NCBI RefSeq assembly: GCF_032154225.1
Contig: NZ_JALDYF010000003.1
Location: 62,001-126,000, forward strand
Direction: 5' to 3'
DNA length: 64,000 nucleotides
From: Psychrobacillus sp032154225
GTDB lineage: Bacteria; Bacillota; Bacilli; Bacillales_A; Planococcaceae
Shown: positions 9,066 to 16,763 of the stretch, in pieces
Numbering within the stretch: position 1 is the stretch's first letter
How the letters are laid out: every line of letters begins with the position of its first letter
The notes under the pieces: model-generated
What the model saw: the letters and a program-made list of their open reading frames with translations, nothing else
Told to the model about the DNA's origin: nothing
Databases searched by the model: none
Translations under genes and position numbers: made by a program

Positions 9066-10337
9066 TTAAATAAAACCTAGTTTCTTCGCTTCAAATGCTA
9101 ATTCTTCTCTGAATTTAGGGTGTGCAATAGAAATTAGTTGTTTTGCGCGTTCTGAAATAGGCTTACCATACATTCTAGCAATTCCATATTCCGTAACAAT
9201 TGCATCTACATCATTTTTCGAAGTTGTTACGACTGATCCTGGCGTAAGATTTAGCTTAATGCGTGAAATCTCCTCTCCCTTTGCTGTAGATGACATACAT
9301 ACAAAACCTTTACCTTCCTTGGCAAATCGAACGCCTCTAGCGAAATCGGCTTGTCCTCCAGTAGATGAGTAATATTTTCCAGCTACTGTTTCGGAAGCAC
9401 ATTGTCCGTATAAATCGACTTCTGTCGTTGCGTTAATCGAAACAATTCGTTCTTCTTTTGCAATTTCTCTCGGGTCATTCACTATACTTACCGGTAAAAA
9501 TTCAACCGATGGATTATTATGAAGAAAATCATATAACTTCTTTGAACCATGCGCAAATGTTGCAACAATTTTTCCTTTATGTGTAAACTTTTGTGTACCG
9601 TCTATGACACCAGCCTCCGCAAGGTCAACTATGCCATCCACAAACATTTCTGTATGAATACCTAAATTTCGATGATTTTTCAGCAAGCTAACAACTGCGT
9701 TTGGAATGGAACCTATTCCAATTTGTAAAGTGTCTCCATTTTTAATATTTTCCGTTACGTATTCTGCGATTTTAATGTCTTTTTCTCCAATTGGAACTGC
9801 AATATCTTCCACTAAAGGGCGATCATTTTCTACAAATCCAACAATTTGACTAATATGAATTTGATTTTCTCCAAATGTACGTGGCATATGCTTGTTTATT
9901 TCTAGTATGAACGGAACCTTGCCAATAAATTCACTAACAATGTCCGCTTGTGTACCTAAAGAAAAGTAGCCAAATTCATCCATTGGCGCCGCAACTGCCA
10001 TTACAATAGATAGGTTTGTAGCACTTTTTAATATTCCAGGTATTTCATGAAAATTATTTGGCACAAGGTCTACAAATCCTTGCTGAAACATTTTCCGAGT
10101 AGCGCCACCTAGAAAATAAGAAACATGTGAAAGCTTTCCAGGGTACGCTCCTTCTATATATTTTCTCGATTGCAACGCAAGTAATTGATGTATTTTTACA
10201 TTTGTTAATGCGTCTGCATTTGCTTCTAAAATATCAAGTAATTTATTTGGCTCTCCATTTGTTAATGGTAGAATAATATCGGCATTTTTTTCGATTAAGT
10301 CGATTATTTGCCTGTCAGTTAGTTGTTTGTTTTTCAT
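9066..10337 (-). CDS. Acetyl-CoA hydrolase/CoA-transferase family protein
   Basis: A 423-residue cytosolic CoA-transferase of the Cat1/4-hydroxybutyrate CoA-transferase group, moving CoA between acetyl-CoA and another carboxylic acid. Visible signatures are the glycine-rich GDTLQIGIGSIPNAV, HTEMFVDGIVDL, the VDLYGQCASE loop after SINATTEV, and late VVTTSKNDVDAIVTEYGIA. A two-domain fold of this length is standard. The acceptor acid cannot be predicted. A single gene with its own ATG, probably leading an operon with the glycosylase. Confidence 0.85.
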   Translation of the reverse strand: MKNKQLTDRQIIDLIEKNADIILPLTNGEPNKLLDILEANADALTNVKIHQLLALQSRKYIEGAYPGKLSHVSYFLGGATRKMFQQGFVDLVPNNFHEIPGILKSATNLSIVMAVAAPMDEFGYFSLGTQADIVSEFIGKVPFILEINKHMPRTFGENQIHISQIVGFVENDRPLVEDIAVPIGEKDIKIAEYVTENIKNGDTLQIGIGSIPNAVVSLLKNHRNLGIHTEMFVDGIVDLAEAGVIDGTQKFTHKGKIVATFAHGSKKLYDFLHNNPSVEFLPVSIVNDPREIAKEERIVSINATTEVDLYGQCASETVAGKYYSSTGGQADFARGVRFAKEGKGFVCMSSTAKGEEISRIKLNLTPGSVVTTSKNDVDAIVTEYGIARMYGKPISERAKQLISIAHPKFREELAFEAKKLGFI

Positions 10338-10430
10338 GTACGATACTCCTGCTCATTTTTACTTTTGTCCAACCTTCTAATTATACCCCGATATGCATCC
10401 TTTAAGAAACACTACACGTCGTTTCAGACG

Positions 10431-10468
10431 AAAAAAGAAAAGCCTACGTCCATATTGGATGCAGGCTT
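10431..10468 (-). terminator. Intrinsic terminator after the MFS gene
   Basis: AAGCCT...AGGCTT with inner GTCC / GGAT-type pairing and a minus-strand T run. Confidence 0.8.
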
Positions 10469-10473
10469 GTCAC

Positions 10474-11685
10474 TTATTCTAATTCCACTTGTTTTGTTTC
10501 TGTTCCTAAAAATAGAACTGCCAATACACCGACTGCAATAGCGACGCAAAAAATGCTGAAAATATATCCAATTTCATATCCACCAGTTACAAGGAAGCCG
10601 ACTAATAATGGCCCTAATATACCTCCTACTCGTCCAACTGCTGCCGCCATTCCTGACCCAGTTGCCCGAATAACTGTCGGGTATTGCTCTGGTGAATAAG
10701 CATACAACGCTCCCCATGCCCCTAAATTAAAGAACGATAATAGCATGCCTGAAATAACTAGCAAAGTTGTGGCTTCTGCTCCACCAAATACAAAAGCACT
10801 TGCTGCTGTTCCAAGTAAATAAGTTACTAATACAAACTTTCTTCCAACTTTCTCGATTAACCATGCTGCGGAGAAATATCCGGGCAATTGTGCAAGAGTC
10901 ATGATTAATACATATTCAAAACTTTTAATAAGGCTAAATCCTTTCATGACCATGACACTAGGAAGCCATAAAAACATTCCATAATAAGAAAATACGACTG
11001 TAAACCAGACGATCCACAGCATTAACGTGCGCTTGGCATATTTTCTTGACCATACTTCTTTCATATTTTGCAAAATCGTTCTAGATTCTGTTTTATTTGC
11101 AGTATATTTAGGTGAATCTGGTAGTTTTATTCGTAAATAAATTGCATAAAATGCTGGCAATGCTGTGATGATTAATGCTATTCTCCAGCCGTAACTTGGA
11201 ATTATAAAATAGGCAATAAGTGCGGAGAGAAGCCAACCAGCTGCCCAAAAGCTTTCGAGAAGAACTACTACTCGTCCTCTTTCTTTTGCTTCTACACTTT
11301 CCGATACTAGTGTTGATGCAACAGGTAATTCTCCACCAAGGCCCATCCCAACAAAGAAGCGCAATATTAAAAAGGCTACTAACGTTGTGGTCAGTGCAGA
11401 TAATCCACTAGCTATAGAAAACATTAATAAGGTAATCATAAATATTTTTTTGCGTCCCACTTTGTCTGCAAAAACTCCGAACACTAGTGCACCCACTGCC
11501 ATACCGATCGAATTGACACTTCCAATCCAGCCCATTTCGGTTGGAGTTAAGTTCCACTCTACTGCTAACGCTGCGATTACAAAGGAAAGTATTCCAACAT
11601 CCATTGCATCGAACATCCACGCCAGTCCTGCAATACCTAGTAATTTATTTTTCGATAACGGCTTTTGTTGCTTCTGTTTACTCAT
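10474..11685 (-). CDS. MFS transporter, NiaP/YceI-like
   Basis: A 403-residue major facilitator with 12 predicted membrane spans. The sequence follows the aromatic-acid/nicotinate (NiaP, B. subtilis YceI) branch: GLAWMFDAMDVGILSFV at the first helix, GVFADKVGRKK between helices 2 and 3, GMGLGGELPVASTLVSE at helix 4, and late AYSPEQYPTVIRATGSG. The charged Asp of helix 1 (FDAMD) is retained. Niacin is the likely substrate by homology, but related carriers take aromatic acids, so no symbol is given. It has its own terminator. Confidence 0.8.
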   Translation of the reverse strand: MSKQKQQKPLSKNKLLGIAGLAWMFDAMDVGILSFVIAALAVEWNLTPTEMGWIGSVNSIGMAVGALVFGVFADKVGRKKIFMITLLMFSIASGLSALTTTLVAFLILRFFVGMGLGGELPVASTLVSESVEAKERGRVVVLLESFWAAGWLLSALIAYFIIPSYGWRIALIITALPAFYAIYLRIKLPDSPKYTANKTESRTILQNMKEVWSRKYAKRTLMLWIVWFTVVFSYYGMFLWLPSVMVMKGFSLIKSFEYVLIMTLAQLPGYFSAAWLIEKVGRKFVLVTYLLGTAASAFVFGGAEATTLLVISGMLLSFFNLGAWGALYAYSPEQYPTVIRATGSGMAAAVGRVGGILGPLLVGFLVTGGYEIGYIFSIFCVAIAVGVLAVLFLGTETKQVELE

Positions 11686-11823
11686 CCCAAACCCCTGTCT
11701 TTACACTTGTAATGTTTTTAGTTTACATAGATAGTATACGCACACATTAGCAAACATTCAATAGAAAATTATTCTTGTCTTTTGCACTTTAGTGCGGTAA
11801 CATGTCCTTTATAGAAATACATA

Positions 11824-11840
11824 TGTTTCTTTAAGAAACA
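11824..11840. promoter_or_regulatory. Perfect 8-1-8 palindrome upstream of thrC
   Basis: TGTTTCTTTAAGAAACA is a perfect inverted repeat ending 20 bases before the thrC start codon, overlapping the leader just ahead of the ribosome-binding site. A second short palindrome (GCACTTTAGTGC, 11784-11795) lies within a possible promoter (TTGTCT 11775-11780, TAACAT 11798-11803). It is a candidate repressor operator; the regulator is unknown. Confidence 0.4.
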
Positions 11841-11859
11841 CAGAGAGGCGGAACACATA

Positions 11860-12915
11860 ATGGCTTGGCAAGGACTGATTGAACAATATAAAGAATTTTT
11901 ACCTGTAACAGAGAAAACACCAAAATTAACATTGCACGAGGGTAATACGCCTCTTATTAAACTAAATAACTTATCGCAAGAACTAGGAATTGAATTATAT
12001 GCAAAAGTAGAAGGAGCAAATCCTACTGGGTCATTTAAGGATAGAGGAATGGTATTCGCAGTTGCAAAGGCAATCGAAGAAGGTAGTGAATGTGTTATTT
12101 GTGCATCCACTGGAAACACATCTGCTGCTGCTGCCGCATACGCAGCACGTGCCGGTATAAAATCCATCGTCGTTATCCCGAAAGGAAAAGTAGCGCTTGG
12201 TAAATTAGCACAAGCATGCATGTATGGATCAAAAATTATTGAAATTGACGGCAACTTTGATGATGCATTACAAATTGTTCGTAAAGTAAGTGAAACATCA
12301 CCTGTAGCACTTGTGAACTCTGTAAATCCATACCGTTTAGAAGGACAAAAAACTGCGGCATTTGAAATTGTTGATGCACTCGGTTCATCCCCAGATTATT
12401 TATGTATTCCAGTAGGTAACGCTGGCAACATTAGTGCCTACTGGAAAGGCTTCAAAGAATATAATGAAGTAAAAAATTCTGGTCTACCAAAAATGTTTGG
12501 TTTTGAAGCAGAAGGAGCAGCGGCAATTGTTCAAGGTGCACCAATCGCTAATCCAGAAACAATAGCAACTGCAATTCGCATCGGAAATCCTGCAAGCTGG
12601 GCATTAGCAGAGGCAGCTCGTGATGAATCTGGCGGTATTATTGATTCTGTTACAGATGAAGAAATTTTATACGCTTATCAATTAATCGCTAGTCGAGAAG
12701 GTATATTTGTAGAGCCAGGTTCCGCCGCATCTTTAGCAGGAGTAATTAAATCTGTGAAAAGCGGGAAAATTGCTGCTGGAAGCAAAGTAGTAACAATCTT
12801 TACTGGTAATGGTTTAAAAGATCCTGATACTGCTATGCAAGTTTCTACAGTTGATTTGGTATCTTTAAAAAATGACGAGGAAGACATTCGTCAATATATT
12901 GAGGGGGTACTATGA
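11860..12915 (+). CDS. thrC: Threonine synthase
   Basis: A 351-residue pyridoxal-phosphate enzyme converting O-phosphohomoserine to threonine and phosphate. The PLP lysine is Lys60 in NPTGSFKDRGM, and the phosphate-binding loop includes ASTGNTSAAAAAYAA and PVGNAGN. Length matches the short bacterial ThrC class. Its stop overlaps the thrB start by four bases (ATGA), which implies translational coupling. Unlike B. subtilis, hom does not precede it here. A palindrome sits in the leader. Confidence 0.97.
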   Translation: MAWQGLIEQYKEFLPVTEKTPKLTLHEGNTPLIKLNNLSQELGIELYAKVEGANPTGSFKDRGMVFAVAKAIEEGSECVICASTGNTSAAAAAYAARAGIKSIVVIPKGKVALGKLAQACMYGSKIIEIDGNFDDALQIVRKVSETSPVALVNSVNPYRLEGQKTAAFEIVDALGSSPDYLCIPVGNAGNISAYWKGFKEYNEVKNSGLPKMFGFEAEGAAAIVQGAPIANPETIATAIRIGNPASWALAEAARDESGGIIDSVTDEEILYAYQLIASREGIFVEPGSAASLAGVIKSVKSGKIAAGSKVVTIFTGNGLKDPDTAMQVSTVDLVSLKNDEEDIRQYIEGVL

Positions 12916-13829
12916 ATAAAAGCTGGCATCTTTCCATACCTGCAAGTACTGCAAACTTAGGTCCTGGATTCGATTCAATCGGAATAGCACTAGATAAATA
13001 CTTGGAAGTAGATGTGGAAATTGCTACGGAATGGAAAATTGTTAATTTATCAGGCAATCTACCAGAAGTAGCAAATCCACAAGAGCACTTAATCGTACAA
13101 GCGGCGGAAAAGACTGCTGCTTTACATGGGCGTGCATTACCTCCTTGCCACTTAGCTGTAAAAAGCGAAATTCCGCTTGCTAGAGGAATGGGAAGTAGTG
13201 CCTCTGCCATTGTTGCTGGAGTAGAGCTTGCCAATCAGGTGTTGCAATTAGAACTCACTGCTCATGACAAGCTGAAAGTTGCAACTGAAATAGAAGGTCA
13301 TCCCGATAATGCGGCGGCTTCTATTTTCGGTGGCTTCACGATTTCATCCAATGCAGATAATGGAGACATCCATGTGTTTCATGCGTACCATATCGATGCA
13401 GCATTTGTTTTATTCATCCCTAATTTTGAATTAAAAACAAAAGCTGCTAGAAGTGTTTTGCCAGAGCAATATTCTCGAAAAATGGCTGCACAGGCAAGTG
13501 CTACTGCAAACTTGTTAACAGCTGCATTTCTATCGCAGTCGTTTGAACAAGCCGGTGTTTATATGGAGAAGGATTTATTTCACGAGCCATATCGACTTGA
13601 TTTAATTCCTGAAAGTAGAAATATTAAACTAGCTGCTAAAAAGGCTGGTGCATTCGGCACATGCATAAGTGGAGCTGGTCCAACCCTTCTGTCCCTTATA
13701 CAAAAAGGTACAGAAGAAGCGTTCATCTCCAAATTAAGCGGAGCATTTCCAAACATTGAAATGCTCCCAGTAGAAATGAACCGAACAGGAATAGTTGTCA
13801 AAAAAGCAGTGAAGCTCTCACGTAAATGA
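12912..13829 (+). CDS. thrB: Homoserine kinase
   Basis: A 305-residue GHMP-family kinase that phosphorylates homoserine, feeding thrC. The N-terminal PASTANLGPGFDSIG, the ATP-binding PLARGMGSSASAIVAG and the C-terminal GTCISGAGPTLLSL are the three GHMP motifs. It is translationally coupled to thrC. The last codons and the stop lie inside the terminator stem, so translation of the 3' end and folding of the hairpin compete. Confidence 0.97.
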   Translation: MNKSWHLSIPASTANLGPGFDSIGIALDKYLEVDVEIATEWKIVNLSGNLPEVANPQEHLIVQAAEKTAALHGRALPPCHLAVKSEIPLARGMGSSASAIVAGVELANQVLQLELTAHDKLKVATEIEGHPDNAAASIFGGFTISSNADNGDIHVFHAYHIDAAFVLFIPNFELKTKAARSVLPEQYSRKMAAQASATANLLTAAFLSQSFEQAGVYMEKDLFHEPYRLDLIPESRNIKLAAKKAGAFGTCISGAGPTLLSLIQKGTEEAFISKLSGAFPNIEMLPVEMNRTGIVVKKAVKLSRK

Positions 13830-13846
13830 GAGTCTCACTGCTTTTT
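13801..13846. terminator. Terminator overlapping the 3' end of thrB
   Basis: AAAAAGCAGTGA / TCACTGCTTTTT with inner CTCTCA / TGAGAG. The 5' arm covers the last nine thrB codons. The symmetric A and T tails suggest it also serves the convergent zupT gene. Confidence 0.9.
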
Positions 13847-13847
13847 A

Positions 13848-14657
13848 TTATGCTAATAACACTAAGCTCAATGCCATAACAAGCATTCCGGCTACAACCC
13901 CGTAAATAGACGAATGTGTCTCATCGTATTTTTTAGCTGCTGGCAATAATTCATCTAATGAAATAAAGACCATAATCCCTGCTACCGCGGCAAATATAAT
14001 ACCAAACATCACGCCATTTAAAAATGGCATCAAAATTAAAAAAGCAACTAATGCTCCAACTGGTTCTGCAAGTCCCGATAGAAACGACAGCTTAAATGCC
14101 TTTTTACGACTGCCTGTTGCATAATAAATTGGAACGGCAACTGCAATTCCTTCTGGAATATTATGAATCGCAACTGCTATTGCAATCGCAATTCCTAAAT
14201 TAGGATCTTGAAGCGCAGATACAAACGTAGCAATCCCTTCTGGAAAGTTATGAATACCAATCGCTAGGGCAGTGAAAACACCCATTCTCATCAGCCTTGT
14301 ATATTCAGCATTGCTTGGCTCTACGTCCATATCCTCTACACTTTTTACTTCATGAGGATTACCTAGCGACGGGAGTAGTCGGTCAATTAGCGCAATGAAG
14401 ATCATTCCACCAAAGAAACCAGCAATTGTCATCCAGTACCCATTTGTTGCACCAAGTTCGGCCGTCAATGAATCTTTTGCTTTTACAAATATTTCAACTA
14501 AAGATACATAAATCATAACTCCGGCAGAAAATCCTAATGCTACGGATAAAAACTTTGTATTTGTCCTTGTAGTCAATAAAGATAGTAAACTCCCTATCCC
14601 TGTTGCTAGGCCAGCGAATAACGTAAGTAATAATGCAAAAACAACGTTTCCTTCCAT
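13848..14657 (-). CDS. zupT: ZIP-family divalent metal transporter (ZupT-like)
   Basis: A 269-residue inner-membrane carrier with eight predicted spans, importing Zn2+ and related metals. Helix 4 has IGIHNFPEGIATF and helix 5 has AIHNIPEGIAVAVP, the paired His/Glu metal-binding motifs of the ZupT subfamily. A cytoplasmic loop between helices 3 and 4 is acidic (VEDMDVEPSNAEY). I start at the ATG at 14657 rather than the preceding TTG. It is convergent with thrB. No metal-dependent operator was recognised upstream. Confidence 0.9.
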   Translation of the reverse strand: MEGNVVFALLLTLFAGLATGIGSLLSLLTTRTNTKFLSVALGFSAGVMIYVSLVEIFVKAKDSLTAELGATNGYWMTIAGFFGGMIFIALIDRLLPSLGNPHEVKSVEDMDVEPSNAEYTRLMRMGVFTALAIGIHNFPEGIATFVSALQDPNLGIAIAIAVAIHNIPEGIAVAVPIYYATGSRKKAFKLSFLSGLAEPVGALVAFLILMPFLNGVMFGIIFAAVAGIMVFISLDELLPAAKKYDETHSSIYGVVAGMLVMALSLVLLA

Positions 14658-14799
14658 CAACCCATCTACTTTCTCATTATCAATTATAGATTAGTATACG
14701 CAAAAAGTTTCCTTTGCGCAACTATTTTTTACGAGTGAAATATTTGAGAACACTTTAAAACAAAACACTCATTTTCGACTTGCTTTACATATAGTGCGT

Positions 14800-14895
14800 C
14801 ATAGTGAATAGCCACTATGCCTCCGCGCTTGCCGCACCTTGCATGAGCCAACTTGTGCTGCGCCCAAGTGGGTCTCATACTTCGGCTCATGCGGC
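14800..14895. repeat. GC-rich nested hairpin cluster
   Basis: A non-coding stretch with several inverted repeats: CATAGTG / CACTATG (14800-14806 and 14813-14819), GCATGAGCC / GGCTCATGC (14841-14849 and 14884-14892), and an inner alternative ATGAGCCAACTT / AAGTGGGTCTCAT. It is much richer in G and C than its neighbours and resembles a REP- or MITE-like intergenic element. No gene is seen in it. Confidence 0.55.
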
Positions 14896-15030
14896 CCGAC
14901 GCGCTACGGCATTAAGTATTTAACTATCTATATAAGCTATTATTCATGGCGACTTGGACTTATCTATAAAAATTGACGATGAGTCTTCCTCTTCCCCATG
15001 CTTTTACACTTTCATTTACTGTCCCTCTAC

Positions 15031-15082
15031 TTAGTTGGAAAAATGGAGGGTTTAGTTGGAATTTTAGCGCATTTAGTTGGAA
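15031..15082 (+). repeat. Three TTAGTTGGAA motifs at exact 21-base period
   Basis: TTAGTTGGAA begins at 15031, 15052 and 15073, a spacing of exactly 21 bases (two helical turns). The bases in between are not conserved. Confidence 0.75.
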
Positions 15083-15119
15083 AAACATTTATTTCCACTT
15101 TTTCTTCCACTCCGAATAC

Positions 15120-15275
15120 GTAAGCAAGCTCCATTGGATTCGAGCGAAAGAGGCGGCGACACCTGCGGGAAAAGCCCGAGCTGAAGACCCTGGACTGAAC
15201 GAAGTGAGGGAAGCGGCTGAAGCCGTGCCCGCGGTAAGCGTCTGCCTCTGTAGCGCAAATCCCTGCCGAAACCAC
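15120..15275 (+). repeat. GC-rich dispersed repeat, family C (degenerate copy)
   Basis: A sequence of the type scattered through Bacillaceae genomes, with landmarks GAGCGAAAGAGGCGGCGA, CCTGCGGGAAAAGC, GCTGAAGACCC and GGTAAGCGTCTGCC before GCAAATCCC. A related module is embedded in repeat B1 (23197-23290). Open frames across it in three frames (for example 14973-15278) are artefacts. The rest of 14658-15337 holds only the two preceding repeats. Confidence 0.7.
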
Positions 15276-15337
15276 TAAGACGCACTTTATCTAGAAAACG
15301 AACGATAATAGAAAATGGTTAATCCACATGCGTAATA

Positions 15338-15988
15338 TTAGGCTTCTAAGGAAGAAATGTATTTACCGATTTCTAACCAGTCCTTTTCAACAAAATCACG
15401 ATTCGAAGGGCGATAAAAAACGGATGCAGGATGATAGGTTGGAATAATTCTATAAGGTTCAGAGGACCATAAATAGTCACTGCCATCCAGTGAAGCTAAA
15501 TGTCGCACAGAATGCTCTATTACTTTCCCATGCAGTTGAGACACTTTTGCATCTTTCCCAAGCAATCGCTGTAAGCCGACATTCCCTAATGTAACAATAA
15601 CAAGTGGTGCTATATTTTTTAGTTCATAATCGAGCAATGGAGCATGTGCAAGTATTTCTTGTTGAGTCGGTGGCCTATTATATTTTCGCTTAGTTATTTC
15701 TCCATTTCTCATTTTTTTCTCTTTCCATATATATGGGCGACTTCGGACCGAACTTGTCATATAAACATCTTCTCTCGTTAAGCCGATGCTCTTTAATGAC
15801 TTTTGTAGTTCATCACCTGCCCTCCCGATAAATGGGATGCTCTGTATTGCTTCATTTTCACCTGGTGCTTCTCCAATAAGCAATATAGATGGATTTTTAG
15901 GTCCACTCCCCCTAACAAAGCCTTCTACAGGGAAACCTTCTATTCGTTTCATTCCGAGTGCAACTATTTCATCCGGTAGCTCAAACAT
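15338..15988 (-). CDS. Uracil-DNA glycosylase superfamily protein without Fe-S cysteines
   Basis: A 216-residue protein of the family 4-like UDG group, expected to excise uracil from DNA. Motif 1 is LIGEAPGENEAIQSIPFIGRAG, and the late motif is PTYHPASVFYRP. Family 4 enzymes hold a 4Fe-4S cluster with four cysteines; this protein has no cysteine at all, with Ser or Ala where the usual CRPP and later cysteine would be (SVRSRPYIW; EILAHAPLL). So either the cluster has been lost, as in some Firmicute homologues, or the function has changed. Start follows AAAAGGGG. Confidence 0.85.
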   Translation of the reverse strand: MFELPDEIVALGMKRIEGFPVEGFVRGSGPKNPSILLIGEAPGENEAIQSIPFIGRAGDELQKSLKSIGLTREDVYMTSSVRSRPYIWKEKKMRNGEITKRKYNRPPTQQEILAHAPLLDYELKNIAPLVIVTLGNVGLQRLLGKDAKVSQLHGKVIEHSVRHLASLDGSDYLWSSEPYRIIPTYHPASVFYRPSNRDFVEKDWLEIGKYISSLEA

Positions 15989-16005
15989 CCGACTAAATCC
16001 CCTTT

Positions 16006-16036
16006 TAAAAAACCTTTCCGATGAAGGAAAGGATTT
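16006..16036 (-). terminator. Intrinsic terminator after the PAP2 gene
   Basis: CCTTTCC / GGAAAGG (16013-16019 and 16026-16032) with a minus-strand T run at 16007-16012. Confidence 0.85.
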
Positions 16037-16042
16037 TAGTAC

Positions 16043-16651
16043 TTATTTTATTGGGCGAAAGCTTCTTTTTCTATATTCGTACCAAAATGCAACTATAACA
16101 AACCAAGTATACCCAAGCATCCATCCTGCAAACACATCCGATGCAAAATGACGATGCTCCGCAATTCGAGAGAGTCCTATTAAAGCCGCGAGTACGACTG
16201 CCCCTAGCCATATTAAAACCCTTACTTTTTTATCGGATTGATATTCTGTTAGGAAATAAGCAATCGTAAATACATAGAGCAATCCGAGCATTGCATGTCC
16301 CGATGGAAAACTAAAACTCTCCAGCTGATGTGGCACATCTGGTCGTTCTCGTTGAATCCATTTTTTTAAACCCTGATTTAAAACATTTCCAACCCCAACG
16401 GAGAATAAAACAAATAACATGCCGCGATAATTTTTTGACCGTCCCCATAAATAAGCGAGCAAGACCAGCATAACGGCTATGACAAATACTGGTTCTCCTA
16501 AGTAATGAAAAGCAGTGATGAAGGCATTGTCACCAAGTAAGTTCGTCATTTTTGTATCTATTTGAATCATTTCGTCTCGAGAGAAGGTGAAAAAAAGCAT
16601 AGCAAAGCCTAATAAAGTAACAAGTCCGAGTGGATAAAATATTTTTTTCAT
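16043..16651 (-). CDS. PAP2-family membrane phosphatase
   Basis: A 202-residue integral membrane phosphatase with about six spans. All three PAP2 motifs are present: KKWIQRERPDVP (K-x6-RP type), FSFPSGHAM, and SRIAEHRHFASDVFAG. Members dephosphorylate undecaprenyl pyrophosphate (BcrC type), phosphatidylglycerophosphate or phosphatidic acid on the outer face of the membrane; sequence alone does not separate these. Own terminator, own AGGAGA ribosome-binding site. Confidence 0.9.
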   Translation of the reverse strand: MKKIFYPLGLVTLLGFAMLFFTFSRDEMIQIDTKMTNLLGDNAFITAFHYLGEPVFVIAVMLVLLAYLWGRSKNYRGMLFVLFSVGVGNVLNQGLKKWIQRERPDVPHQLESFSFPSGHAMLGLLYVFTIAYFLTEYQSDKKVRVLIWLGAVVLAALIGLSRIAEHRHFASDVFAGWMLGYTWFVIVAFWYEYRKRSFRPIK

Positions 16652-16720
16652 ACAACGTCTCTCCTATCTGTTACCAAAAATTATAAGCTAGTTAATAACA
16701 GATGTACACTTAAAACATAT

Positions 16721-16758
16721 AGAAAAAGATGTTCAAAAAGAAGAACTTTTGAACATCT
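16721..16758 (-). terminator. Intrinsic terminator of the sigma/DUF4179 operon
   Basis: AGATGTTCAAAA / TTTTGAACATCT with a short loop and a minus-strand T run. Confidence 0.9.
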
Positions 16759-16763
16759 ACACT

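Noticed and set aside
14973..15278. 101-residue open frame (and two opposite-strand frames) over the repeat-rich gap
   Set aside because: It runs through the TTAGTTGGAA array and the GC-rich family C repeat; no ribosome-binding site, composition like a translated repeat (AKEAATPAGKARAED).
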